Positions 1-11,169 of a stretch of DNA of 64,000 bases are shown here, in pieces. A model generated the notes under the pieces. It had not been told where the DNA came from. It saw only the letters and a list, made by a program, of their open reading frames with translations, and did no database searches. The stretch lies in the NCBI RefSeq assembly GCF_028583425.1, contig NC_072795.1, positions 9,447,001 to 9,511,000 on the forward strand. Reading direction: 5' to 3'. Numbering within the stretch: the stretch's first letter is position 1; every line of letters starts with the position of its first letter. Source of the stretch: Eublepharis macularius. Lineage: Eukaryota > Chordata > Lepidosauria > Squamata > Eublepharidae. Both the position numbers and the translations under genes were made by a program.

Positions 1-1214
1 ATATATATATATATATATAATAAATGTTGCAACGTTTCTACATGTCTATGCAGAAACATATCCTGTGTCATGTGACGACAGATGCCCAATAACGAGTCTG
101 TTTTTCAATGGACCAAATTTTTTACTTGTTGCTCGCTGACAGCTTCTGAGGCAGAGGGAAAGTGGAGTCATCGGTAACAATTTTCCCTCCAAATGACAAT
201 AACCAATACTCATTCCACCATATCAGTGGGAAATGATCTGACCTATCAAATGTGTTTGTTTGATGCAACGTTTATATGTAGCGACGGTTTTTTTAAAAAA
301 AAAAAATTAAAAAAAGACGACGCACGTCTGTTGACACCCCCCGGAAAAGGCCCACCCTGCCTTCTCTCTCACAGGTACCGCTGGCTATTGAATTTTTAAA
401 TGCAATGAACGAGTGAGCTTTTGCATGATTGAAAACATTGGGTAGCCTGTAATAAACAGATGGATTTAGTTAAACACCAAATGGTAAAAAGAAAAGGGAA
501 AGGGGGAAAAATTAGAGGAGATAGTGACTTAGAAGAAGGAGATTAGAACTGCAGGGGGACTGGTTAATGCTCAGCTTGTCAGGTCGGTAAGCTTTGTGCC
601 TGATTAGTGGAAGTTTAAAAATTCTGTGGTTCTGTTATCACAGAGTCAGAGTATATTGGGCAAATAGACAAAAGTAAAGAGAAGTAGAATTCGCTGCCAT
701 AGGGGATTAGATAGATTCCTGAAGGATAGGTCTATCAGTGGCTACAAGCCTCTGGTGTGAGATGCCCCCCCCTTCATTTTCTTGGTTTCATTTACTTGTT
801 ATGTTTGAAGATTGTGCATTAAAAAAACTTAGAACAAATATCAATTGATTTTATATGCCTAGAATCAATTTCCGAACAGCAATAGTTACCATTTTATTCA
901 TTTATTCACTTCATTTATACTGATGGTTGCCATGACAAGCCTGGCAACTAGAAAGAGCATTTGGGGTGGGAACATGGTGGAAGGGGGCAGTGTTGCAAGT
1001 ATGACAACATCACTTCCACAGAAAATCCAGTAGTGACTTTAGATAGCTCTAGGAATTACTGGAAACACTCTGGTTTATGGTTTTACCATAGTGGTTATGG
1101 CTATTCCTAGAGTTACCCACCACCACTTCCAGGTTTCCCCCAAAAGTGATGTTGTCATCTTAGAGTAGCAGCAGGCAAAGGGAGCTCAGGGTAGGGACCA
1201 CTCCTATGCCCACT
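1..1214. other. No gene; AT microsatellite and a dispersed repeat
   Basis: Positions 1-20 are (at)n. About 985-1105 is a dispersed repeat of unknown class: the same sequence recurs at about 61250-61370 (gttgcaagtatg-caacatcacttccacag and onward). The rest shows no coding signal. Confidence 0.5.
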
Positions 1215-2515
1215 CAGGTCTTGGAGTGCCTCAGGGATCGGACCTGGGACCTCTTGTGTTCAACATTTTTATAAATGATTTGGAAGAAGGGATAAATGGA
1301 CTGCTTGTTAAATTTGCAGATGATACTAAATTGGGAGGGGTAGCAAATACATTCAAAGAGAGAGTCAGGATACAGTCAGGATAAAGGACGATCTTGATAG
1401 GCTTGAAAACCGGGCTAAAACAAACAAAATGAATTTAAACAGAGATAAATGCAAAGTTCTGCATTTAGGTAGGAAAAATCAAATGCAAAATTGTAAGATG
1501 GGGGAGACTTGCCTTGGCAGTAGTATGTGCAAAAATACTCGGGGTCTTAGTAGACCATAAATTGAACATAAGCCAGCAGTGTGATATGGTAGCTAAAAAG
1601 GGAAAAAAAAGTAAATTGGGGCTGTATCAAAAGAAGCATAATGTCCAAATCATGAGAACTGATGGTATTGCTCTACTTGATATTCACATTGAGTATCCTG
1701 TGCTGTTTTGGTTACCACATTTTCAGAAGGATATAGACAAGCTGGAAGACGTCCAGAGGAGGGCAACAGAGATGGTGAATGCTGTGCAGATCAAGCCCTA
1801 CGAGGAATGGTTGCTCGGTATGTTTAGCTTGGAGTGGAGATGACTAAGAGGTGATGTGATGACCATCTTCAACTACTTGAAGGGCTGTCATATAGAGGAT
1901 GGCACGGAGATGTTTTTAGCTGCCCCAGAAGGTCGGACCCGAACCGGGTTCTGGTCCAGGATGAAATTAAATCACAAGAGTTTTCCACTAAACATTAGGA
2001 AGAACTTCCTGACAGTTAGAGCAGTCTACGAAGAGAACTGTGATTCTCGAAAGCTTATGCTGCAATAAAGTTGGTTAGTCTTAAAGGTGCTACTGGACTC
2101 TTTTTGATTAGAGCAGTCTGTCAGTGGAACAGGGTTCTTCAAGAGGTGGTGGGCTCTCCTTCTTTGGAAGATTTTAAGCAGAAGCTAGATGGCCATCTGA
2201 CAGCAATGCTGATTCTGTGAATCTAGGAAGAACATGAGAGAGAGGGCAGGAAGGCTTACAACAGTGTTTATTTCTTGTGGCCCCTTCTTACATGCCCAGG
2301 GTAAGGCTGATATCCACCTTGGGGTCAAATAGCAAATTTCCCTAGGTCAGTTTGGCTAGGGATCCTGAAGGAGTTTTGGCATCTTCTGGGCATGGAGTAA
2401 GGGTCACTGTGTGTGTGGGGGGGGGGGGAGGTATTTGTGAATTTCCTGCATTGTGCAGGGAGTTGGAATAGATGAACCTAGAAGACCCATCCAACCCTGT
2501 GATTCTATGATTCTA
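1215..2515 (+). mobile_element. CR1 LINE, 3' part (RT C-terminus, 3' UTR)
   Basis: Translation around 1312-1335 gives [10 protein letters not shown], the RT catalytic block, followed by MNLNRDKCKVLHLGRKNQ and the CR1 C-terminal text (QRRATEMVN). Frames are broken. It ends in the CR1 tail gattctatgattcta near 2500. An 80-bp retroposon is nested at 2028-2107. The part from 1402 is duplicated in inverted orientation at 17.7-21.3 kb. Confidence 0.85.
2028..2107 (+). mobile_element. Nested 80-bp retroposon with 12-bp target duplication
   Basis: Flanked by ttagagcagtct at 2016-2027 and 2108-2119. Starts acgaagagaactgtgattct and ends ggactctttttga. The same family occurs at 8631, 43105 and 44268. 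The inverted duplicate at about 20.6-20.7 kb carries the same nested insertion, so the insertion predates that duplication. Confidence 0.75.
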
Positions 2516-2529
2516 GCAATATTCATACT

Positions 2530-2695
2530 ACATGTGTCTTCATGTTGGGGACCTAAAGTGGTTTACAATAATTTCCCCTTCTCCGTTTTATCCTTACAAC
2601 AACCCTGTGAGGACATCCAGCAAGCTTCCTTTGCAGATCTGGGATCTCCCAGATCCCTGTCCAGTGCTCTAACCACTATATGATACTATCATTTG
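2530..2695 (-). mobile_element. tRNA-derived SINE fragment
   Basis: On the minus strand it reads tagtggttagagcactggac (tRNA-like box A region) then a MIR-like body ending in the ...gtaaaccact segment. The duplicate at about 20030-20220 lies in + orientation. Confidence 0.6.
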
Positions 2696-2804
2696 ACTGT
2701 ATTGTAAACCTGTTTCAAAAGTATATTGAGTGATGGAAAAGAAACAACAGCACCTCTGGGCAGACGATGTGCCAAACAAGCACAGACAGGGGTGCAAATC
2801 TGGA

Positions 2805-3245
2805 AACAGAGAGTCTCTCTACATGAAACGCCTCAGTGAATGTTTGTCAAGTGTAGGGAGACACAATGTTAGCTGGGCAGTGTAGTTTAAAAAGACAGAG
2901 CTTGCAAATATTGTTCCTCAGAGGGTTTGTTAATTCCATCTTTGCCTCCCTGAAGGCTCTGTCAATTTCACCTCTCCTGTCTAAAACTGTTGGATTGCAA
3001 CCAAAAGGCGGAGTGGAACTGGGCTGGAGCTGCCTTCCAGAGCCAGGCTTAGACCTGAGGACCTTATAATGTGCTGAAGTTTCCCTTCTGACATTTCACA
3101 GCCCCTTCACACAGCTCCCATGTATAGCAAAGCTTTTGCCCTGCCACTGGCTCTGTCTTTTAAAACTATCCTTCTTGGCTAACATCACATCTTTGAACAC
3201 ATGTTCTTCACATGTCAGATGTCTCGTGTAGGGAGACTCTAAGTG
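2805..3245. mobile_element. Element with terminal inverted repeats of about 120 bp
   Basis: The left end agagtctctctacatga and the right end tcgtgtagggagactct are inverse of each other, and the similarity extends inward through ...ttaaaaagacagag. Other copies lie at about 19440-19910 and 61058-61725. No transposase is coded; probably a non-autonomous DNA element, family unknown. Confidence 0.6.
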
Positions 3246-4299
3246 TGTGATTAGGAGGAAAAAACATCTGATATTTTGCAAAGCAAAGGTGAGGAAAGCT
3301 GGGTTCATATCAGGCAAAAACCCCTGTTGCTCTCAGATAAATTAGAATATGCCCATACTATAATTGGGGAGGATAGAAAGATTCTCTTAGTGCTTGCCAA
3401 TCAAGTCAGCTACCTTGCAAAGCAAGTTAATCTCTTCCTACCCCACCCCCTTCATAGCAAGTTTTTCTCCTTAAAAAGAAGATGCCAAATGAACTTTTAA
3501 ATACATAAATGTTTTAGTTGGAGCTCTGTCTCCATAGTAGTCCCAAGATTAATATTTGGCGTCTCCAGTTAAAAAGACCAGATACCAGGTGGTGTGAAAG
3601 ATCTCCACTCTGGATTCCACTGAACAACAGAGTGAACCTTGCTAGGCCAGCACTGTGGCTCAGAATAAGGATGCTTTGTGTGTTCGTGAGAATTGGATGT
3701 GCCTTGGAGAGCAGTCATGTAGGTTTAGTATTATTCTGCAGCGATCTGCAGGTCATCTTGCATCATAGACAGGATGACGTTGCCAAGAGTCCAAGGAGAT
3801 TGCAGACAGACCTTCTTTGCTCCGGTTGCTTATGGGTACATCTATTAGCAGCTTTGAAATGGGTGTAACTGATAATTTAGGCACCTATAGTGCCTGAGTC
3901 AGACTTCAAGACTCTGGGAAAGGCTGAAGCAGTGATCCTTTGAGAGAGGTTCATATACCACTTAACAGCCATATGTGTTTACGTGGAATTTATATGGAAT
4001 ATGGTTATATGGAATTATGATTTTACAAGAGGGGACTGATGGTGGGGGGGAATTGGAGTGAGTCAGGCCAGAACCTTCGGCAGCCCTCTGTGTCCCTCTC
4101 CACTGCTGACCCCACCCATTCCTGTGTCCCTGCCTGCCTAGAGCTTGGGAGGAGATGAACAGGAGGATTGCACAGAGATACCGTCAGATACCTGAAGAAG
4201 TTATCTGTGACTCACGAAAGCTCATACTTTACCACAAATGTTGTTAGTCTTATAGGTGCTTCTGGACTCTTGCTCTTTTCTACTGCTACAGACAGACTC

Positions 4300-5015
4300 A
4301 CATTGCTACCCATCAAGGTAGAGGAAGGGTTTGGAGATGGAGGAGGTACCAGTCCAAGAAGCAGCTACCCAGTACACCTGGCACTGGGGGTAGGGGGGTT
4401 GGTGACCCAGCAGGCTGACTGATCTGTTCTCCAGGTGAGCATGTCAAGTCTGCTGGGCAGATTGCCTAGCGAAGAATGTAGCAGCAATGACCACTTTTGC
4501 TCCCCCTCCCCACTGCCTGCTTTGCTACTTCCCACCTGGTGGGGGGAGTGGTACCTGCTCTGCCTCTTCCTTCTGCCTCATTTTAGCTTGTCCTCCAGCA
4601 TTGCCATCAGTGAAGAGGTGATGGGAGTGTCTGAGACAACTCAGGTCCAGCGGGATTTTTTATCATTCCATTGGGCCTGCAAGACGGAGATGTTCCACCA
4701 GACTGGTTGAGGCAGGCGGGACTTCTCTTTGGCCTCCTACTGGTGTGTGTGTGGGGGGGGAGTCCGCCTCATGGCTTCTGTTTTATCTGCTGTTTGTCAT
4801 CCGCCACTATGGGCCCAGGGATTAGGTGGACTCTACAGTGAGCTGCATGTGAGGAATTTTTTGCTATCAGTTTTAACTGTTATAAACATGCACTGTTTAT
4901 TTTACTGTTATATTGTATTTTGTATTGTATTTTAACTCGGATGTGATCCACTCTGAGCTTGTGTGCGAGTTCAGTGGATTATAACTTGAATACGTAAGTA
5001 AATAAATAAATCCAA
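4300..5015 (+). mobile_element. L2-like LINE 3' region
   Basis: Ends in gtgatccactctgagctt then a run of taaataaataaat, the usual shape of squamate L2/CR1-group 3' ends. Two further copies (17748-18420 minus, 63060-63690 plus) lack the final A-rich tail and instead adjoin BovB sequence. The fragment 4190-4310 belongs to the retroposon family seen at 8631, 43105 and 44268 and is missing from the third copy. Confidence 0.55.
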
Positions 5016-5820
5016 TGATCTTGAGCAGTCAATGAGGAGTCTTTATTTCTTTAAGGAATATATGGTGGAAGGATACTTGGCCAAAGCCGACGTGATCCTT
5101 GAGTCTCTATCCACCAGCAAATAAGAAACTATATTCTCTTTTGATACAGTAGGAGGCAGTTTAGTTAAAACAGAAGCAATCCACAGTTCAGGACATGAAT
5201 TGTAATGAGGGCATTCCAATATCATATGGGACCCCTGAAATAATTAATTAATTCCTTAATTTAGATGAACAAGGATCAAGTCCAGTTGCACCTTAAAAAT
5301 CAGCAAAGGTTTACCAGGGTATAAGTTTGCAAGAGTCACACTTCCCTTGTACCCTGGAGACTTTTTGCTGCTCTTTAAGATACTGCTGGACATGAACCTT
5401 GCTCATCTATCGTAGACCCATGCAGCTACCCACCTGAAAGACAAATCTTAATGAAAGTACCTTGAGAAAGTTTGAACCCTAAGCACCAAACTCTCCCAAT
5501 GAAAGGAAGCTGAAGAGGCCAAGGAGGGTAGGATTTGTGTGACCAGAGCTGTTTCAAAAAATACAGACTCAGTTGTGCCTGCAGAGCAATCAATTGCCCA
5601 TGTCGCCACCATTATCCTTCCTTTTCCTCCTCTGTTTTCCTGTCTTTTAAGTACAGGTAGATGGGTTGACTATTTTCTGATTTTTTTTTAATTCTTCACA
5701 AATATTTCAGGGCTCTCAGGTGTTCTCTTGGCAAACTTTTATATATTCTATTGATTGAACTAAATAGATAATAAGTCTTCTGATTTTGTAACCTAAGACT
5801 TAGGGTTGCCAACTGACCTA
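5016..5820. other. No gene recognised
   Basis: AT-rich intergenic DNA. About 5275-5420 resembles a degraded retroposon tail (caagtccagttgcacctta). No conserved coding signal on either strand. Confidence 0.4.
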
Positions 5821-5844
5821 GAGAAAAATATCCTGTTTTTTTGG

Positions 5845-6060
5845 TGGTGGAGAGTGTTTCTCAAGTCATAGCTGACCGATGGTGACCTCTGGTGGAGTTT
5901 TCATGGCAAGAGACTAACAGAGGTGTTTTTTTTTCAATTGCCTGTCTCTGCAACCCTGGGCTTCGTTGGAGGTCTCCCATTCATTTACTAACCATGGCTG
6001 ACCCTGCTTAGCTTCTAAGTTCTGACGGGATCAAGCTCACCTGGGCTATCCAAGACAGGA
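5845..6060 (-). mobile_element. 5S-rRNA-derived SINE (SINE3 type)
   Basis: The minus strand contains agaagctaagcagggtcag and then gaatgggagacctcc, which correspond to the internal promoter region of 5S rRNA (gctaagcagggtcgg, ggatgggagacc). Followed by a fixed body also seen at 41268-41395 and 53338-53560. Not a functional 5S gene: the flanks and termini do not match. Confidence 0.75.
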
Positions 6061-6502
6061 CATTAAGATAGGCTTAATGTGTGGAAATGGGTAATTGACA
6101 ATTTTCATGACATGGAGATAAATAACATTGCCAGGTAAATAATATCCATTTAAGTGTCTATTAAAGGAGCAGGAAACTGTTTTCTTCAGGTAGCTGCAAC
6201 TCTACCAAGACTGTCAAGAGTTGTAGTTATTAGCATGGTTACCTTGTGATATAACTAATTAGTTTCACTTTAAGCACATAATTAGTTTCACTTCACAAAT
6301 AAAGTGTTTGAATAACATGCAGTGCAAATACACATAGAAGTCACAGCAACAATTCGATGTGAAATGTACCTTCTTTTGTTATTCACTTCACTTTGTTATT
6401 CACTTTCATTGTATTCTCTTATCAATGTAGGTTTTCCTTGAATATTGTTTCAGAATAGGTTTTGGTGGTCTATTTGAGGATTTGCATGAGAACTCATCAT
6501 GA

Positions 6503-6798
6503 GGAGCCCGTGGTGCAGAGTGGTAAGCTGCTGTACTGCAGCCCAAGCTCTGCTCATGACCTGAGTTCGATCCTGGCAGAAGCCGGGTTCAAGTAGCCGG
6601 CTCAAGGTTGACTCAGCCTTCCATCCTTCCGAGGTCAGTAAAATGAATACCCAGTTTCCTGGGGGTAAAGTGTAGAAGATTGGGGAAGGCAATGGGAAAC
6701 CGCCCAGTAACAAAAAGCCTGCCAAGAAAATGTCCTGATGCGATGTTCCCCTATGGGTCAGGAATGATGATAGTTTCACAGGGGACTACCTTTACTTT
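6503..6798 (+). mobile_element. Sauria-type SINE with 17-bp target duplication
   Basis: Box A-like tggtgcagagtggtaag and box B-like gagttcgatcctgg show a tRNA-derived head; the end caggggactacctttac is the BovB-like tail of Sauria SINEs. Perfect 17-bp duplications atgagaactcatcatga flank it at 6486-6502 and 6799-6815. Mobilised by BovB machinery in squamates. Confidence 0.9.
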
Positions 6799-6815
6799 AT
6801 GAGAACTCATCATGA

Positions 6816-7890
6816 AGAAGTGACTGAAAAGAGATTCAACTGACTATACTGAACAGCAAGTATAACTGCCATACTCATAAAGCTGGGAGGGGGAGAGGGC
6901 GAGATCGGTGGAACCCATTTGTTCTCAAGTCTTGGTACTTTCCCCCATGTACGGCAGCAAGGAGAAGATCCAATCTGTGCTACCAGAACATTAAATGTCC
7001 TCCACAGTACACACTTCCGATGCCTTGATCTGTGGGCCCAGGTTGCACTCAGCCCTCGTGGGGTGGGGGGGAAGGGTGTTCTGTCAAGGGTCAGGTGGTT
7101 CTTTGGATTTGATTGCAATGAAAACCCTTTAATGGTGAAGGAAAATGACTTTATTACACAAAGCAAATTCAATAATCAAATGAAGCATATACATAAAGAC
7201 GCAAGACAAGGGGATAAACATACAGCATATAACATATATAGCATAACATAAAGCAAAGGAAAGATGCAACCTGATGAAATCACAATGCCCTTTCAGTCAC
7301 CAGGGGACCCTCACTAGCAGTAACGGGCAGACTCCACAGCCACGTTTTGTACAGCATGCTACCGGCTTTCATCTGTACTGAGTCCCTAACCAAGATGGTT
7401 AAAGCTGGATATGCCCACTGGCAACACCACCCGCCCAAAAAGGGCCTTGATGAGAGGGAAGGTAATCAATCAGAGGACCAAGGCCAAGAAATGCTCTTCG
7501 TGTCAGGCTGGCCTTGATGATTTAGACCTAACTGATAAGACTAAGCACATGGCACTCATCCAAGGCCTGATTGCCTGGTCCTCCCTTAATCAAGATGTTA
7601 ATCCCCTCCTACTCCTGGGTCAGGTGCCTGATGAATGCCCTCTGCACCGTGTCTGGGACGGGGAACATGCCAGCCAAGGTCGAAGCTTGCATCAGCAGAA
7701 AAATGAAACAGCCTGTTTAGCCCAATAGAAGACAAGAGGAGGAAATTACCTTTAGGAGACAAGAGAGATGGTACCCTTAGTTAGAACAGTAAGTGATACT
7801 TACTGCCCCCTGTATGGAAGGCTCTTCTTCCCTTCCTCCTCCTTGTACACCACACATTGCTATTTCCAACAAGGATAAGATCTTTGGCTC
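6816..7890. other. No gene recognised
   Basis: Non-coding sequence without recognisable repeat structure. Open frames here show no protein-family resemblance and overlap on both strands. Confidence 0.4.
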
Positions 7891-8255
7891 TCGGAAGCTG
7901 GAAATCTAGTTGTTCTCTAAGTTGCTACGGACCTGAATCTTGCTCTTCTACTATAAACCAAGGCTACTCACCTGAAACTACTTTTACATCACATATTATC
8001 AAGTGTTTTTTTTTTTAATGACTAGAGATGCTAGGGATTGAAACTGGGATCTCCTAAATGGCAAACAGATCTCCATCAACAGCTCCCCCTTTACCTTTAG
8101 GTCCCAGTATTTCCATCCTCTTTGAAGTCAAGTAAATGTTATCAGACAATCGCATCCTAATTGAGTTTTACATCTGTTGTCTAAAGGGGTGGAAAGCAAT
8201 GGGATAAAATTTAAGCCTCTTTGGGATTCAGCTCTCTGCTGCTTTGCTTCTCACA
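7890..8255 (+). repeat. Inverted repeat, left copy (partner 12870-13240)
   Basis: About 360 bp that recur in reverse complement at 12870-13240, with shared blocks such as gacctgaatcttgctcttct and gacaacagatgtaaaactca (minus). Divergence with indels is visible, so it is older than the 1.4/21 kb duplication. Confidence 0.7.
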
Positions 8256-8630
8256 GCATCAGAGATTACACCAGAACTACTATTTCTCATTTTGTTTTTT
8301 CTTATTCCAGATCAGTCCGTCTAAGGGTGTTTGCTTGAAGCTAAAATTAGCTTTTGATTCATTCCAAGTTGTAAAGCGAATGTAATGAGAACGACTGTTG
8401 GTCAGAATGCTCGTTCACAATACAAATGGATCATCAATGAAATAACACTTGTGAGGTTGAAAGCTACTTCTGTGAAAATTCACAAACTCACCAAGCCTAA
8501 CAATACCATCTTAAGCAGAGTTCCACTGATAAAATCCACTTTTTCAACTTTCCTTAGCAACTTTTCATGTTCCTCCTCATTTTGACTTCTCATAGGTATA
8601 GGTGGAACATCAACTAACTCCTTCCTCTAG

Positions 8631-8817
8631 CAGTAGAAAAGAGGCTCCAGTAACATCTGTAGGACTAACAAAATTGGTAGTAGGGTATGAGCTTTGTGAG
8701 CCACAGCTCACTTCTTCAGATACTCTACCACAAATTTTGTTAGTCTTATAGGTGCTACTGGACGCTCTTTTCTACTGCTAGGGACGGACTAACATGGCTA
8801 CCCAGCTTAATCTATAA
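8631..8817. mobile_element. Snap-back retroposon with 11-bp target duplication
   Basis: Flanked by ccttcctctag at 8620-8630 and 8818-8828. The left half is an inverted copy and the right half a forward copy of the same sequence (..ttgttagtcttataggtgctactgga..), ending acatggctaccc. Arms are about 58 bp with an asymmetric middle of about 38 nt. Confidence 0.75.
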
Positions 8818-8828
8818 CCTTCCTCTAG

Positions 8829-9379
8829 GGCTGTAAATTTTGGCACAATCATAACATCCTCCTTTTCAACATCCAATTCTCCGCCTCTTTATATGTTATC
8901 TGATTTTCAAAATATAACACAAAGTATGGATCCATAATATAACCTAACACGTATAACATAATGCATGTCATACTCTCTGCTGTAGAAGGAAACAAAGAAG
9001 CATTATAAAAACTCATAAAACACACAAAGAGTTCTCTCTTGTCTTATTATTCCAGTGCTCAATGAACATAGCTGAATACTGAACAATTTCTCTGGGCCTT
9101 TTGATAACATGCTAATTTGGTCAATAAGGCAGTATTACACACATGGTGGAATCACTCACCCTTTAACTCATTTCTATTTCATGAGAACTGCCAATTTACT
9201 AGCAATAAGAAGTCTCAAGACAAGTTCTGCATCTGAAAGCATGATGCACCTTTTTACAAAACCCAACTGAGTAACTTTTAGAATGAAGCATATGTTACAG
9301 ATTCAATGTTTTATTAACAAACCAAATTAGCAGTTTCTAAAGGGACTGAATTTTTTAACATGATCAAAAATATGTTAAA
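8829..9379. other. No gene recognised
   Basis: AT-rich sequence with no conserved frame or clear repeat. Confidence 0.4.
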
Positions 9380-9425
9380 CTAGCAAGAAAGCCCGTTGTG
9401 AGAAAAAATACAATGGGCTCTAGAA
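9380..9425 (-). mobile_element. Helitron-like 3' terminus
   Basis: On the minus strand a hairpin (gcccattgt ... acaacgggc) is followed after seven bases by CTAG and then a T, the arrangement expected of a Helitron 3' end. The 5' end was not identified with certainty; a hairpin at 11116-11169 may mark it. Confidence 0.4.
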
Positions 9426-9429
9426 ACCT

Positions 9430-10230
9430 GTGGCTGGGGAGAGCTGTCAGAAGGGGGGGCATGGAAGGGTTGGCAGACAGAGGGGGCATGGAAGGGCTGG
9501 CAGGCAGAGGGACATGAAAGGGCAGGCAGAGGGGGCATGGAAAGGCTGGTAGGCACAGGGGACAGGGAAGTGCTGGCAGGCACGGTGGCATGGAATGGTT
9601 GGCAGGCTGGGGGCTACGGAAGGGCTGGCAGGCAGAGGGAACATGGAAGGGCTGGCAGGCAGGGAGGTATTGGTGTGCTGGCAGGCAGGGTGGCATGTAA
9701 GGGGTGGCAGGCAGAGGGAACATGGAAGGGCTGGCAGGCAGGGAGGTATTGGAGTGCTGGCAGGCAGGGTGGCATGTAAGGGGTGGCAGGCAGAGGGAAC
9801 ATGGAAGGGCTGGCAGGCAGGGAGGTATTGGAGTGCTGGCAGGCAGGGTGGCATGTAAGGGGTGGCAGGCAGAGGGGGCGTGGAAGGGCTGGCAGGCAGG
9901 GGGGTTGGGGAAGGCTGGCAGGAGGGCATGAAAGGGCTGACAGAGAGAGGAGCCATGGAAGGGGTGGCAGGCAGAAGGGGCATGGAAGAGCTGGCAGTCT
10001 GAGCGGGCATGGAAGGGCTGGTTGGTAGATGGGCATGGAAGGGTTGGCAGGCAGAGAGGGCTTGGAAGGTTGGGTAGGCAGGGGCCATGGAGGGGCTGGC
10101 AGGCAGAGGGTGTGTGGAAGGGTTGGCAGGTAGAGGGGATATGGAAAGACTGGCAGACAGAGGGGGCATGGGAGGGCTGCCAGGCAGGGGGGCTGGGGGA
10201 GGCTGGCAGGAGGGCTCACCTTCCTTCCCC
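9430..10230 (+). repeat. GC-rich minisatellite
   Basis: Tandem array of a roughly 25-28-bp unit close to ggcatggaagggctggcaggcag. Within it a higher-order unit of exactly 79 bp is repeated (the acatgg block starts at 9641, 9720 and 9799). It creates long Pro/Cys/Leu-rich or Gly/Arg-rich open frames that are artefacts of the repeat. Confidence 0.9.
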
Positions 10231-10239
10231 TTCGCCTGG

Positions 10240-11000
10240 CTCAAATAGAGCTTTGTAGGACGGCTTGCCTTGCCTCTCTGTCCCCAGCTCGAGCGGGGCT
10301 TGGAAGGGCAGCAGGTGGCTCACCCTTGCCTCTCTGTCCTCCCCCAGCTCGAGCAGGGCTTGGGAGGATTGGCAGGTAGGGGGGCAAGGGGGGTCTGGGG
10401 AGTGCTCATAGGCAGGATGGGTCAGGGGAGGATTGGCAGGTGGAGAGGCAAGGGGGGTCTGACGAAGGCTGAGAGGCAGGGGACGATGTGTGTGTAGCCC
10501 TGTGAGCCCCACCAAGAGCGTTGCAGCCCAGCTCTGGTGGGGCTCTGAAGGCTGTGGTAGGTGCCTCACCTCTGCCCTGGCTCCACCAAGAGCAAGGCAG
10601 TTCATCTCTGGCAGGGCTCCGAGGGCAGCGGTGGGCACTTTGCATCTGCCCCATCACCCCAGCTCCGCCGAGAGCAAGGCAGCCTGGCTCTGGTGGGCCT
10701 CCGAGGGCAGTGGCGGGATGATTTGCTTCCGCTCCGTTGCCCAAGAGCGAGGCAGTCCAGATCTGGCAGGGCTCCAATGATGGCGGCGGCAGGCACTTCG
10801 CCTCTGCCCCATCTCTCCAGCTCTGCCAAGAATGAGGCAGTCCGGCTCCGGCGGGGATCCGAGGGTGGCAGCGGTGGGCGCTTCTCATCCACCCCATCGC
10901 CCCAGCTCTGCCGAGAGCAATGAAGCCCAGGTCTGACGGGGCTCCGAGGGTGGCAGTGGGTGCTTCACTGCCACCCTGACACCCCGGCTCCACCATGGCT
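10240..11000 (+). repeat. Degenerate GC-rich tandem repeat
   Basis: Repeated blocks of about 90-110 bp built on cagctctgccgagagcaaggcag / ggctccgagggtggcagtgg-like text. CpG-rich. No protein family recognised in any frame. Confidence 0.65.
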
Positions 11001-11115
11001 TGCAGGCAAATGACTCTTCCTGTGCTGCCCTCCTCCTCCAGCTGGGCTATGTAGCCCAGCAGCAGCAGACCGGGCAGACTTGCCTGACCATCCACCACTG
11101 GAGGTGGTGTTCCAC

Positions 11116-11169
11116 GACACACTTTTATCCTCATGCACTCACGCAGGTGCATCTGGATAAAAGTGTGTC
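11116..11169. repeat. Hairpin with 15-bp perfect arms
   Basis: gacacacttttatcc at 11116-11130 pairs with ggataaaagtgtgtc at 11155-11169; an inner atgcac/gtgcat pair extends the stem. Confidence 0.7.

Larger units (their letters stand above)
1402..4962 (+). repeat. Left arm of a large inverted duplication
   Basis: Matches 17748-21327 in reverse complement over its whole length, including the CR1, its nested insertion, the SINE, the TIR element and the L2-like tail in the same order. One 109-codon open stretch (1514-1843) differs from its counterpart at only about six residues. Because several unrelated repeats are shared in order, this is a duplicated segment rather than separate insertions. 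Confidence 0.85.

Noticed and set aside
1514..1843. 109-codon open frame, repeated at 20887-21216
   Set aside because: It is the C-terminal part of a broken CR1 reverse transcriptase, not a host gene; conservation reflects the duplication.
2805..3245. Endogenous retrovirus long terminal repeat
   Set aside because: Its ends are inverted repeats over about 120 bp, no TG...CA termini or primer-binding site was found, and no gag or pol text is near.
3518..3868. 116-codon open frame, repeated at 18841-19191
   Set aside because: Duplicated non-coding repeat; it is not kept open in the third copy near 62.4-62.7 kb and shows no domain.
6503..6600. tRNA-like box A and box B, possible tRNA gene
   Set aside because: The head continues into a SINE body and BovB-like tail, with a target duplication; no tRNA fold is complete.
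9430..10230. Regular direct repeats that might recall a CRISPR array
   Set aside because: Units are contiguous without unique spacers, and the genome is vertebrate.
9447..10244. Open frame of 265 codons, rich in Pro, Leu, Cys and Ser, minus strand
   Set aside because: It is the reading of a minisatellite; open frames exist in several frames and on both strands, and the residue pattern follows the DNA unit.
10406..11152. Open frame of 248 codons, minus strand
   Set aside because: Lies in a degenerate GC-rich tandem repeat with equally long frames on the other strand and no known domain.
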